Part shown: piece by piece, positions 27,837-36,085 of the stretch
How the letters are laid out: the number at the start of each line of letters is the position of its first letter
How positions within the stretch are numbered: position 1 is the stretch's first letter
Assembly (NCBI GenBank): GCA_913052635.1
Contig: CAJXDE010000003.1
Span: 1 to 47,780, forward strand
Source: an uncultured Halieaceae bacterium
Lineage (GTDB): Bacteria > Pseudomonadota > Gammaproteobacteria > Pseudomonadales > Halieaceae
Direction of reading: 5' to 3'
DNA length: 47,780 bases
Translations under genes and position numbers: made by a program
Notes under the pieces: model-generated
What the model was told of the DNA's origin: nothing
The model's input: the letters and a program-made list of their open reading frames with translations, nothing else
The model's database searches: none

Positions 27837-29228
27837 ATGAACACTGCCCTTGAGCAAAGCGTTTTCGCCGACTACAAAGTCGCAGACATTCACCTCGCCG
27901 ATTGGGGTCGCCGAGAGCTGGAGATCGCCGAGAGCGAAATGCCGGCGCTTATGGCGTTACGGGAACACTACCGCGACGCACAGCCGCTTGCTGGCGCAAA
28001 GATACTGGGCTGCATCCACATGACGATCCAGACCGGCGTGCTGATTGAGACCCTGGTTGCTCTCGGTGCGGAAGTGCGGTGGTCGTCCTGCAACATCTTC
28101 TCGACCCAGGACCACGCCGCGGCGGCCATCGCTGCTGCCGGCATACCTGTTTTTGCCTGGAAGGGCGAAACGGAAGAAGAGTACGACTGGTGCATTGAGC
28201 AGACGATCCTTGCCGACGGCAAGCCCTGGGATGCCAATATGGTGCTGGACGATGGCGGCGATTTGACAGCCATGCTCCACGAGCATTACCCGCAGATGCT
28301 CGAGCAGATCCACGGCATTACAGAGGAAACGACCACCGGGGTGCATCGCCTTTACGAGATGCTAGCCAATGGCGAGCTGAAGGTCCCTGCGATCAACGTT
28401 AACGACGCCGTGACCAAGTCAAAGAATGACAACAAGTACGGCTGCCGACACAGCCTGAACGATGCGATCAAACGTGGCCTCGACCACCTGCTGGCGGGAA
28501 AACGCGCTATTGTCATCGGCTATGGCGACGTCGGCAAAGGCTCGGCCCAGTCGCTGCGACAGGAAGGGATGATCGTGCGCGTTACCGAGTGCGACCCTAT
28601 CTGTGCAATGCAAGCCTGCATGGACGGTTTCGAGGTGGTATCTCCCTTCATTAACGGCGTCGACGACGGCTCTGACAGTTGCATCAACACCGCCCTATTG
28701 GGCACTACCGACATGCTGGTGACCGCAACGGGCAATTTCAACGTCTGCACAGCCGCCATGCTGCGCGCACTGAAATCCGGCGCCGTGGTCTGCAACATCG
28801 GGCACTTCGACAACGAAATTGATACCGCCTACATGCGCGCCGAATGGCACTGGGAAGAAATCAAGCCGCAGGTGCACAAGATTGTGAGAGATGCAGAAAC
28901 CAATGATCACCTGCTGCTGCTATCGGAGGGCCGCCTAGTGAATCTGGGTAACGCGACGGGACATCCCTCACGCATCATGGATGGGTCTTTTGCAAATCAG
29001 GTGCTCGCACAGATCCATTTGTACGAGAAGCGTTTCGCAGATCTATCCGGCGATGCGCGCCAAGTAGCCATCACGGTAGAAGTGCTGCCCAAGCAGCTCG
29101 ACGAGCAGGTGGCGACCTTCATGGTGCAAGGGTTCGGCGGCGTGATGACCAAGCTTACCACCAAGCAGGCCGACTATATTGGCGTAGGCGTGGACGGTCC
29201 GTTCAAAACCGACAGCTACAAGTACTGA
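27837..29228 (+). CDS. ahcY: Adenosylhomocysteinase
   Basis: NAD-dependent hydrolysis of S-adenosylhomocysteine to adenosine and homocysteine, relieving inhibition of methyltransferases. 463 aa, with the ~40-residue insertion of the long bacterial form. Substrate residues in [15 protein letters not shown] and [19 protein letters not shown] motif [16 protein letters not shown]-terminal TDSYKY supplies the Lys and Tyr that complete the partner's NAD site. The ATG at 27837 has GAGAG 9 nt upstream. Presence of AhcY rather than only the Pfs/LuxS route is typical of pseudomonads and marine gammas. No metF follows. Confidence 0.98.
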   Translation: MNTALEQSVFADYKVADIHLADWGRRELEIAESEMPALMALREHYRDAQPLAGAKILGCIHMTIQTGVLIETLVALGAEVRWSSCNIFSTQDHAAAAIAAAGIPVFAWKGETEEEYDWCIEQTILADGKPWDANMVLDDGGDLTAMLHEHYPQMLEQIHGITEETTTGVHRLYEMLANGELKVPAINVNDAVTKSKNDNKYGCRHSLNDAIKRGLDHLLAGKRAIVIGYGDVGKGSAQSLRQEGMIVRVTECDPICAMQACMDGFEVVSPFINGVDDGSDSCINTALLGTTDMLVTATGNFNVCTAAMLRALKSGAVVCNIGHFDNEIDTAYMRAEWHWEEIKPQVHKIVRDAETNDHLLLLSEGRLVNLGNATGHPSRIMDGSFANQVLAQIHLYEKRFADLSGDARQVAITVEVLPKQLDEQVATFMVQGFGGVMTKLTTKQADYIGVGVDGPFKTDSYKY

Positions 29229-29338
29229 GCAAATTACTCGCTGCTACTGGCTGCTCTGTGCGACGAGGCCCTTAGAACAGGCCGCTCAATGCCGCTACTG
29301 AATCAGCGTACACTGGCGCCTCATCTTGAGGTGTGATT

Positions 29339-30082
29339 GTGCGCAACCCCCGACTATTCACTGATCAACCGTTGACGCCCGGTAATCAAGTGGTGCTGAA
29401 GGGTAACGTTGCCCAGCATCTGGGCCGCGTGCTCAGGGCCCGCGCCGGAGACCACATTGCGTTGTTCAGCGGCGATGGGCAGGAGTTCGCCGCTACTGTG
29501 CTCACGGTTAGCAAGCGCGAGGTCACCGTTGATATTGGCGAAGCCGCGACCCCCCAAACGGAGTCGCCGGTCTACACCGCGCTGGGCTTGTGTCTGAGCA
29601 AAGGCGACCGATTTGATTGGGCGATTCAGAAAGCAACCGAGTTGGGCGTGGGTGCCATCGCACCACTCCAAAGCGAGCGCGTTGACTTCAGCATCCCCCC
29701 GGACCGTATGGAAAAGCGCATCGCTCACTGGCAGCAGATTGCCATCAGTGCCTGCGAACAGTGCGGGCGGGTCAAAGTGCCCTCTATAACTCCACCTCAA
29801 TCCTTGGTGTCTTGGGTAGAAAACGTATCAGCAGAGCAAAAGTGGGTACTTCACTGCGCGGAAGATACCAGCGCATCTGCCTCAGCCGTTACCCACGGTG
29901 GTCCCCGGGATGCGGCGCTCCTCATCGGTCCCGAGGGCGGATTGACCGACCAGGAGTTTGCTGCCGCAAGCGCAGAGGGCTTTCAACTGTTGCAGCTAGG
30001 GCCACGGGTGCTGCGCACAGAAACGGCGCCGGCAGCGGCGTTATCCGTTCTCAGTGTTTTCTGGGGAGAGATGCCGTCCTGA
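29339..30082 (+). CDS. rsmE: 16S rRNA m3U1498 methyltransferase
   Basis: SPOUT-class enzyme methylating U1498 in 16S rRNA with SAM. 247 aa. N-terminal PUA-like part beginning VRNPRLF, as E. coli MRIPRIY; SPOUT knot motifs LIGPEGGLTDQEF and LLQLGPRVLRTETAPAAAL at the end; KATELGVGAIAPLQSERV and ISACEQCGR in the middle. The GTG at 29339 is preferred over GTG 29333 because GAGG (29328-29331) is 7 nt upstream of the former and only 1 nt from the latter. It lies 110 bp after ahcY, close enough for partial co-transcription. Confidence 0.95.
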   Translation: MRNPRLFTDQPLTPGNQVVLKGNVAQHLGRVLRARAGDHIALFSGDGQEFAATVLTVSKREVTVDIGEAATPQTESPVYTALGLCLSKGDRFDWAIQKATELGVGAIAPLQSERVDFSIPPDRMEKRIAHWQQIAISACEQCGRVKVPSITPPQSLVSWVENVSAEQKWVLHCAEDTSASASAVTHGGPRDAALLIGPEGGLTDQEFAAASAEGFQLLQLGPRVLRTETAPAAALSVLSVFWGEMPS

Positions 30083-30090
30083 ACGCAGGG

Positions 30091-30891
30091 CTACAACCCA
30101 TAGACCCGTCGAGCGTTATCCTCGAGGAAGCAAGACCGTGCCGTTTCATCAAGGCCTAGCGAGTCGAGGCTGGCCAGTGCTTTAGACGGCGTAATCATCG
30201 GATAGTTACTACCAAACAGCACCTTTTGACTGCCGTGGTGTTTGAGGTAGTCCACCAATTGAGATGGATAGCGGTCCACGGTGTACGCCGAAGTATCGAT
30301 ATACACATTGCGATGTTTGGTCGCCACCGCGATCGCCTCATCGGTCCACGGATAACCAATGTGCCCCCCGACAATGGTCAGTTCCGGGAACTCCAGTGCC
30401 ACCTGATCGAGATAGATAGGCCTGCCAACTTCCGACGGCATTAGCGGTCCGGTATGACCAATTTGGGTACAGAACGGCACACCCATTTCGCAACAAGCGA
30501 CATAAACCGGGTAAAAACGCCTGTCGGTGGGCGGCAGAGACCACAGCCACGGCAAGATGCGAATCGCCTTGAAGCCCAGTTCCTCCACACAGCGCCGGAT
30601 CTCTCTCACAGCTTCCATAGGTTTACTGATATCGGCTGAACCCACACCTACAAGACGGCCACCGGACTCGGCAACGAAGCTAGCCACCTCATCGTTGGAA
30701 ATCAAGACGTTGTTGGGGCCGTACCACGCGGACGTCAGCGCCGTCGAAATACCCGCGGCGTCCAAAGCGGCGACGGTGTCGGCGACGGTCGGCACTGCGC
30801 CCAGGTCCGATTTCGTCCAGCGACGCAATGAGTCAAATATCGGGTCACCAGAGTGTCTGGCTGTCGGGTGCTGTATCCAAGCATCAATCAT
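30091..30891 (-). CDS. Amidohydrolase_2-like protein lacking usual metal ligands
   Basis: 266-aa TIM-barrel protein of the amidohydrolase_2 group (relatives are decarboxylases and hydrolases such as ACMSD). The N-terminal HxH motif is replaced by MIDAWIQHP (Trp and Gln at the His positions) and the C-terminal metal Asp (FGSDYP) by Asn in VLFGSNYPMI. His residues remain in FCTQIGHTGPL and VGGHIGYPW. A subfamily with the same N-terminal DAWIQHPT is, as I recall, common in actinobacteria and marine proteobacteria, so this is probably a family trait rather than decay. Substrate unknown. Its start overlaps the esterase end by 8 bp, suggesting joint action, for example in degrading an ester substrate. 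Confidence 0.8.
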   Translation of the reverse strand: MIDAWIQHPTARHSGDPIFDSLRRWTKSDLGAVPTVADTVAALDAAGISTALTSAWYGPNNVLISNDEVASFVAESGGRLVGVGSADISKPMEAVREIRRCVEELGFKAIRILPWLWSLPPTDRRFYPVYVACCEMGVPFCTQIGHTGPLMPSEVGRPIYLDQVALEFPELTIVGGHIGYPWTDEAIAVATKHRNVYIDTSAYTVDRYPSQLVDYLKHHGSQKVLFGSNYPMITPSKALASLDSLGLDETARSCFLEDNARRVYGL

Positions 30892-32203
30892 GCGGGTTGC
30901 CCCTGTGCGGCTCTGCGGTCGGCGGCTCGGATCTGTCCCCGGAAGCCGCGGATTTTTCAGCATGCTGCGCGCGAACCCACTCCAACCAAGCTGACCCCGC
31001 GTTTAAAAAATGGCTGGTACGGGGCGAATGGAAAATCTCAAACGCATGCTGCGCCCGTGGCAGCTCTGCGTAGACGAGCGGCACACTGCTGAGCGGCGCA
31101 AATTCAGCAACGAAGCGTCGCACCTCCTCAACCCACACCAGCGAATCATGGGTCCCCTGAACAATAAAAAACGGGGGGGCTGACTTGGCGACACCTTCAC
31201 GATGGATCCAGGAGATGGGTGAGCCGTCCTCGAACACCTCCGGTGCCGCCTCTCGGGTCTGCTGAATGATCTTTCTGCTGATGAATCCATCCATTCTGGC
31301 TTGCTGTCGAATGCCGTGCCGGTTGGTGAGATCCACAACCGGATACATTGCCAGCACACCTTGCACCGCTGTATCCACGCCCTCAAAACCTGCCTGCCAG
31401 TCGGCATTTCCGGAGGTCAGGCCTGCAAGGAGAGAGAGATGCCCCCCGGCCGAGCCACCCGTGACGACGACGAAGTCCGGGTCGCCGCCGTATTCCTCTA
31501 TATGGGTTTTCACCCAGGCAATCGCCTTTTTGACGTCAATAATTTGAGCGGGATAAGCGTCTCGGGGGGCCAGCCGGTAATTGATAGACACCCCAACCCA
31601 ACCCAGCTCCACCATCCGGTGCAGTAGTGGCTGTCCTTGTTGAGACTTGTGGCCCATCATCCAGGCGCCGCCGTGCACATGCAGCAATACCGGTCGTCGC
31701 TCTCCCTCAGTCACGGGGGCGTAGATGTCCAGCAGCCCCCGCTTTCCGGCAGTGGAATAACTCACATTGCGCACATAGCGCACGCCAGGGCGACGAAAAC
31801 GAAACGGCCACAACCACTCTTGGCTATGAATCTGTTCGGTCAGCTTGGCCCGCCTCGTCTCCGGAATCTGATTCAAAAAATCTGCGCCGAGCGCAACACA
31901 CAGCGCCCGGTGAAAAGCCGAGCCAGCATCAAAGCCATCCCTGAGGGCCCACGCCAACAGACCCCAGGCCGCCAAAAAGCAGGACAGTCCGAAGGCAAAG
32001 CCCGATGCCCCCGTGCCGATCCACAGCGCGCAGAGTGCAACAAAAATCATCTGTGACCCGATAATCCAGGCGGCCAACTCGCCGGCTACCCATCCGGAAA
32101 AAAACCACAGCCAGACTGCCCAGCCGATCTGGCGAACCTGCAACACGGCAGTGACGGCACATAAAAGGCTCACGCACGCGACAATGACAAACAACAGCTC
32201 CAT
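30884..32203 (-). CDS. Membrane-anchored alpha/beta hydrolase (esterase/lipase family)
   Basis: 439 aa. Residues about 1-95 hold three to four hydrophobic segments (MELLFVIVACVSLLC, WAVWLWFFSGWVAGELAAWI, FGLSCFLAAWGLLAWAL). The rest is an alpha/beta hydrolase of the hormone-sensitive lipase type: oxyanion HVHGGAWMMG, nucleophile Ser in VVTGGSAGGHLSL, Asp in QGTHDSLVW and His in AQHAFEIF. The start is ATG at 32203 with GAGAGG 4 nt upstream. An acyl ester substrate is likely but unknown. The last codons overlap the amidohydrolase start; divergent from gshB with 108 bp between starts. Confidence 0.88.
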   Translation of the reverse strand: MELLFVIVACVSLLCAVTAVLQVRQIGWAVWLWFFSGWVAGELAAWIIGSQMIFVALCALWIGTGASGFAFGLSCFLAAWGLLAWALRDGFDAGSAFHRALCVALGADFLNQIPETRRAKLTEQIHSQEWLWPFRFRRPGVRYVRNVSYSTAGKRGLLDIYAPVTEGERRPVLLHVHGGAWMMGHKSQQGQPLLHRMVELGWVGVSINYRLAPRDAYPAQIIDVKKAIAWVKTHIEEYGGDPDFVVVTGGSAGGHLSLLAGLTSGNADWQAGFEGVDTAVQGVLAMYPVVDLTNRHGIRQQARMDGFISRKIIQQTREAAPEVFEDGSPISWIHREGVAKSAPPFFIVQGTHDSLVWVEEVRRFVAEFAPLSSVPLVYAELPRAQHAFEIFHSPRTSHFLNAGSAWLEWVRAQHAEKSAASGDRSEPPTAEPHRGNPHD

Positions 32204-32311
32204 AGCGCCTCTCAGCAGACCACAAAATACCCCGCTTTTGGGGCGATGAGAGCTTGCGGGGAATTGCTGTGGATCGCAAGATATCCAGACCCGTTCCCAC
32301 GAGGACCGCAA

Positions 32312-33265
32312 ATGAGCGTCAAGCTCGGTGTGGTAATGGATCCCATTGGCTCCATTCACTACAAAAAAGATACCACTCTGGCACTGCTGTGGGCGGCACA
32401 GGATCGTGGCTGGACGCTATTTTATATCGAGCCGGATGACCTGTTTCTCGACGCAGAGCAACCTACGGCCTCTGCCCGACCCTTAACGGTTCACCGCAGT
32501 GCTGACCACTGGTTTGACCTGGGTGAAGAAACCACGCTGCGGCTCACCAAACTCGACGTGGTACTCATGCGCAAAGACCCGCCCTTCGATATGGAATACA
32601 TCTACGCCACTTATCTACTGGAGCGGGCCGAGCAGAAAGGAACCCTGGTGGTTAACCGCTGTCAAAGTCTCAGAGACTGCAACGAAAAGTTGTTCGCCAC
32701 CGAATTTCCCGGTTGCTGCCCACCGCTTTTGGTCAGCCGGGACATGGGCCGTTTACGGGCCTTTCACTCACAACAGGGCGACGTGATATTCAAACCATTG
32801 GATGGCATGGGTGGCAATGCGATCTTCCGCGCGCAGCAGAGTGACCCGAATGTCAGCGTCATCTTAGAGACACTCACCCAATCCGGCAGTCAAACGATCA
32901 TGGCGCAGCAGTATCTACCTGCCATCCAGGAGGGTGACAAACGAATTCTGATGATCAACGGTGAAGCGGTACCATGGTGTCTGGCACGAGTCCCTCTCGC
33001 AGGCGAAAGCCGTGGCAATCTCGCCGCCGGTGGTTCCGGAAGAGTGCAACCGCTCACAGCGCGAGATCAATGGATTGCCAATCAGGTTGGGCCTACCCTC
33101 AGAGAGCGCGGTCTCTACTTTGTTGGCCTCGATGTGATCGGCGACTACCTCACCGAAATAAACGTCACCAGCCCGACCTGCCTCCGGGAAATCGAGGCAG
33201 AAACCGGCCTGGATATTGCCGGCCAGCTGCTCGACAGCTTACCCCTGACAGGAGCGGCCTCCTGA
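32312..33265 (+). CDS. gshB: Glutathione synthetase
   Basis: ATP-grasp ligase joining gamma-glutamylcysteine and glycine. 317 aa (E. coli 315). MSVKLGVVMDPIGSIHYKKD is the classic N-terminus; MRKDPPFDMEYIYATYLLE, KPLDGMGGNAIFR (ATP-grasp loop) and GLDVIGDYLTEINVTSPTC at the C-terminus are all present. ATG at 32312 with GAGGA 6 nt upstream. First of gshB-tonB-algH-ruvX, an order shared with Pseudomonas. Confidence 0.98.
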   Translation: MSVKLGVVMDPIGSIHYKKDTTLALLWAAQDRGWTLFYIEPDDLFLDAEQPTASARPLTVHRSADHWFDLGEETTLRLTKLDVVLMRKDPPFDMEYIYATYLLERAEQKGTLVVNRCQSLRDCNEKLFATEFPGCCPPLLVSRDMGRLRAFHSQQGDVIFKPLDGMGGNAIFRAQQSDPNVSVILETLTQSGSQTIMAQQYLPAIQEGDKRILMINGEAVPWCLARVPLAGESRGNLAAGGSGRVQPLTARDQWIANQVGPTLRERGLYFVGLDVIGDYLTEINVTSPTCLREIEAETGLDIAGQLLDSLPLTGAAS

Positions 33266-33936
33266 ACCGCACAACACCCGCGGTGGTCCTGGCACCTCGC
33301 GCAGGACTGCCACCCGCTTTCCTGCTATCGCTGGGCATCCACCTGGTCGTGATTTTTGGCTTCCTGCTCTCTCCAGCAGGAGACTCGGCACGGGAGGTCG
33401 CCCATCGCGCGGTTACCGTAATTCTGACACCCGCCGCTGAGGCCCCCGAGATATCGCAAGCTAAAGCGGCGGCGAATCAAAGAGGTTCTCTCAATCAGAC
33501 GCTGCCTGAGGCGTCGCTTTTTCAGAGCCCGTCACCAAAGCCCATCGAGACCGTTAGTGCCGCGATGACACAATCTGGTCTCACCATGTCGGCAGCCGTC
33601 AGCACCACACCGCCACAACCCCCCGTGGCCGCGCGAGCAGCGCTGGACGCCGATTATCTACTTCAGTGGCAAGATGACATCGAGCGTTTCGGCAACGCCT
33701 ACTACCGGGGCCTGGCACTTCGCCACGGTGATGGCGATGTGCGACTGAAGGTAAGCGTCCACAGTGATGGCAGTTTGCGGCAAATTGATTTGTTGCAAAG
33801 CTCAGGATCCGCTGCGCTCGACCGGGCGGCCGTCGATACCGTCGAGAAGCTCGCGCCGTTTGCACCCTTTCCCGAGGCCTTGGCGCGCGAGACACAGCAG
33901 CTCGATATCGTCCGCACATGGCAATTTCGGCGCTGA
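33262..33936 (+). CDS. tonB: TonB-like energy transducer
   Basis: 224 aa if read from CTG 33262. One N-terminal membrane helix (LPPAFLLSLGIHLVVIFGFL) carries the Ser-x-x-x-His pair of TonB (SLGIH). A periplasmic linker of ~90 residues follows, poor in the usual Pro-Lys/Pro-Glu repeats, then a C-terminal TonB domain (VRLKVSVHSDGSLRQIDLLQ, SSGSAALDRAAVDTV, WQFRR). In Pseudomonas the gene at this place is tonB3, needed for twitching motility. No ATG, GTG or TTG exists at the frame's start; CTG overlaps the gshB stop (CTGA) and has AGGAG 7 nt upstream, so a CTG start is likely. GTG 33283 is the next choice but lacks a ribosome site. Confidence 0.88.
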   Translation: MNRTTPAVVLAPRAGLPPAFLLSLGIHLVVIFGFLLSPAGDSAREVAHRAVTVILTPAAEAPEISQAKAAANQRGSLNQTLPEASLFQSPSPKPIETVSAAMTQSGLTMSAAVSTTPPQPPVAARAALDADYLLQWQDDIERFGNAYYRGLALRHGDGDVRLKVSVHSDGSLRQIDLLQSSGSAALDRAAVDTVEKLAPFAPFPEALARETQQLDIVRTWQFRR

Positions 33937-33950
33937 CGGAGCCGCCCGCC

Positions 33951-34535
33951 ATGTCAGGCCATCGCGCAAATCCCGATCAGTCTCCGGTATCGCTAAAGGA
34001 TCACTTCCTCATGGCCACGCCAGTGATCGGTGGCGGCTTTTTCAACCGCTCACTCACTTATCTTTGTCACCATGATGAGCAAGGCGTAATGGGCATTGTC
34101 GTGAATCACTGTCTGGATGTTGAGCTTAGCGATATGTTGACTCATCTTGATATTGAGATCTCTTCAGCGTGTCCGGACACATCGATCCTGGCCGGGGGGC
34201 CGGTGGCTACCGATCACGGTTTCGTCCTGCATCGCGGTGAACCGCACTGGGAGGGGAGCCAGAGGGTAACGGATGAAATCAGTCTGACGGGGTCACGGGA
34301 TATTCTCTGCGCCATCGCTGCCGGGGAGGGGCCCAAAGATTATTTGGTGGCGCTGGGCTATGCCGGGTGGTCGGCAGGCCAACTCGAGGCAGAAATGGCT
34401 GAAAACAGTTGGCTAACCGTGCAAGCAGACCTCGATATTCTGTTCCGGAGCGCCGCCGAGGACCGACTCACTGCGGCAGGCCGACAACTGGGTATCGATA
34501 TCGATCTATTGAGTACTGAAGCGGGGCATGCCTGA
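33951..34535 (+). CDS. algH: YqgE/AlgH family protein
   Basis: Conserved protein of unknown biochemical function (UPF0301), once linked to alginate regulation in Pseudomonas. 194 aa. Typical blocks: LKDHFLMATPVIGGGFFNRS, LTYLCHHDEQGVMGIVVN, ILAGGPVATDHGFVLH and ALGYAGWSAGQLEAEM. ATG at 33951 is chosen because GGAG lies 9 nt upstream; an ATG at 33918 is inside tonB and lacks a site. ruvX follows 2 bp on. Confidence 0.94.
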   Translation: MSGHRANPDQSPVSLKDHFLMATPVIGGGFFNRSLTYLCHHDEQGVMGIVVNHCLDVELSDMLTHLDIEISSACPDTSILAGGPVATDHGFVLHRGEPHWEGSQRVTDEISLTGSRDILCAIAAGEGPKDYLVALGYAGWSAGQLEAEMAENSWLTVQADLDILFRSAAEDRLTAAGRQLGIDIDLLSTEAGHA

Positions 34536-34537
34536 CT

Positions 34538-34957
34538 GTGACCGCCCACGAAACCGTTTTGGCAATTGACTACGGCTTGCGCAACATGGGGGTTGCAGTC
34601 GGCAACACGCTGTCGCGAACAGCACAGCCTTTGGCGATTATCAAGGCTCGCGACGGGGTGCCGGACTGGGGCACATTGGCCAAACTGATTGAGGAGTGGC
34701 AACCACACCGCGTGGTCGTCGGTCATCCCCTCAATATGGACGGCTCTGAAAGCGACATCAGCCAGAGAGTGATGAAGTTCGCGCGTCAAATCGAGGGCCG
34801 GTATCAGCGCATCGTAACGCTGGTCGACGAGCGGCTCTCCAGTCGCGAAGCCAAGGCGGCAGCGCTGGCGTCCGGGCACGATGGCGATTTCGCAACCAAA
34901 CCAGTCGATGACGAAGCCGCAGCCATCATATTGACCACCTGGCTCAACGAACAGTGA
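34538..34957 (+). CDS. ruvX: Holliday junction resolvase-like RuvX (YqgF)
   Basis: RNase H-fold nuclease involved in 16S rRNA 5'-end processing and proposed as a Holliday junction resolvase. 139 aa. Acidic residues in VLAIDYGLRNMGVAVG, the VVGHPLNMDGSESD strand, VTLVDERLSSREAKA and C-terminal KPVDDEAAAIILTTWL are the complete family set. GTG start. In Pseudomonas pyrR-pyrB-pyrC follow; here they are absent and the next sequence is the pilT relic, 3 bp beyond the stop on the other strand. Confidence 0.95.
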   Translation: MTAHETVLAIDYGLRNMGVAVGNTLSRTAQPLAIIKARDGVPDWGTLAKLIEEWQPHRVVVGHPLNMDGSESDISQRVMKFARQIEGRYQRIVTLVDERLSSREAKAAALASGHDGDFATKPVDDEAAAIILTTWLNEQ

Positions 34958-34960
34958 GCG

Positions 34961-35302
34961 TCAGAACGTAATGCTGTCGGGCTCCCGCACTTTTTCGCGG
35001 GCCGCTTCCACCGTGATGATGCGCTTCTCAAGCAGCCCTTACAGGCATTGATCCATGGTTTGCATACCGATAGCCTGGCCCGCCTGAATGGGTTAATAAA
35101 TCTGCGCGACTTTGTCTTCGCGAATCAGATTTCGGGTTGCCGACGTGCCGCGCATGATTTCGTGCGCCGCTACCCGTCCCCCACTTTTTTTCATGCGCCG
35201 CACGTCTGCATCGACACGTATCATCGGTGGCAGGCCTGCCGAGAGGTCAAGGTCTGATGTACCCGGCTGGACGCTAAATGCCAGAACTTCAGTGATATCC
35301 AT
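34961..35302 (-). pseudogene. pilT: Decayed pilT (twitching motility ATPase), internal deletion plus two stops
   Basis: Read leftwards from ATG 35302 the frame gives the PilT N-terminus (MDITEVLAFSVQPGTSDLDL then SAGLPPMIRVDADVRRM), joined in frame to the PilT C-terminus (GGRVAAHEIMRGTSATRNLI then REDKVAQIY). About 245 codons are missing, including the Walker A, Asp box, Walker B and His box. The C-terminal frame goes on past TAA at 35095-35093 (IQAGQAIGMQTMDQCL), hits a second TAA at 35041-35039, and ends with GLLEKRIITVEAAREK and a TGA at 34963. A GGAG ribosome site remains 9 nt before the ATG. It lies divergent from yggS, the ancestral pilT place in Pseudomonas. pilU is absent. Confidence 0.93.
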
Positions 35303-35363
35303 TTCACAGTCTCCGCTTGTGTCGGGCTAGCACATGGCGAATCAACTTCCTTATGATGCGACC

Positions 35364-36056
35364 ATGATGCAGACTGAACTCGAGCGCAACATATCAGAAG
35401 TCGACCGCCGGATTCGGGCGGCAGAGAAGGCGTCGGGGCGCGCTACAGGGGTAGTTTCGCTGCTGGCAGTCAGTAAAACCAAAGCCTCCGAGCTGGTCCG
35501 ACAGGCGCACGGATTTGGTTTGTCTGCGTTTGGTGAAAATTACGCACAGGAAATGGTAGAAAAAGCGGCCGCGCTCGCCGACCTGCCGCTGAGCTGGCAC
35601 TTCATTGGTCCAATCCAAAGCAATAAAACCGCTTTGATCGCCGAAGTCAGTGACTGGGTGCACAGTATCGATCGCCTAAAAGTGGCACGACGGCTGAGTG
35701 AACAGCGGCCAGGCGACAAAGCGCCGCTGAATGTATTGGTGCAGATCAACACCTCCAACGAGGACAGCAAATCCGGTGTCGGGCCCGATGCGGCACCCGA
35801 GCTGATGGCAGCCATCAACGAGCTTTCGGGGCTGAGGCTTCGTGGATTAATGACGATCCCCGCGGCGACCACCAACCAGACCGAGCAACGCGAGCCCTTC
35901 CGTCAGTTACGAGAACTCATGAATCAGCTGTCTGACTCCCTGCCTCAGCTCGACACCCTGTCGATGGGTATGTCGGGAGATCTGGAGGCTGCTGTCAGCG
36001 AGGGCGCCAACATCGTTCGTGTCGGCACAGATATTTTTGGGGCGCGGTATAATTAA
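35364..36056 (+). CDS. yggS: YggS family PLP homeostasis protein
   Basis: PLP-binding protein (PLPBP) that buffers pyridoxal phosphate; no catalytic activity is known. 230 aa from ATG 35364. TIM-barrel fold like alanine racemase N-domain. Lys38 in LLAVSKTKASE binds PLP; WHFIGPIQSNKT, VLVQINTSNEDSKSG, LRGLMTIPA and LSMGMSGDLEAAV are family blocks; ends VRVGTDIFGARYN. The start is 35364 or 35367 (tandem ATG); no clear ribosome site, but a -10-like TATGAT at 35352-35357 would give a very short or leaderless message. A frame-open ATG at 35334 is less likely. Leads the run to hemW. Confidence 0.95.
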   Translation: MMQTELERNISEVDRRIRAAEKASGRATGVVSLLAVSKTKASELVRQAHGFGLSAFGENYAQEMVEKAAALADLPLSWHFIGPIQSNKTALIAEVSDWVHSIDRLKVARRLSEQRPGDKAPLNVLVQINTSNEDSKSGVGPDAAPELMAAINELSGLRLRGLMTIPAATTNQTEQREPFRQLRELMNQLSDSLPQLDTLSMGMSGDLEAAVSEGANIVRVGTDIFGARYN

Positions 36057-36085
36057 GCTCGTTTGTGACGGATACCCGCCATCCC

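Noticed and set aside
32974-33261. Upstream extension of the tonB frame inside gshB
   Set aside because: It overlaps conserved gshB sequence and reads as Arg/Pro-rich shadow without a plausible N-terminus.
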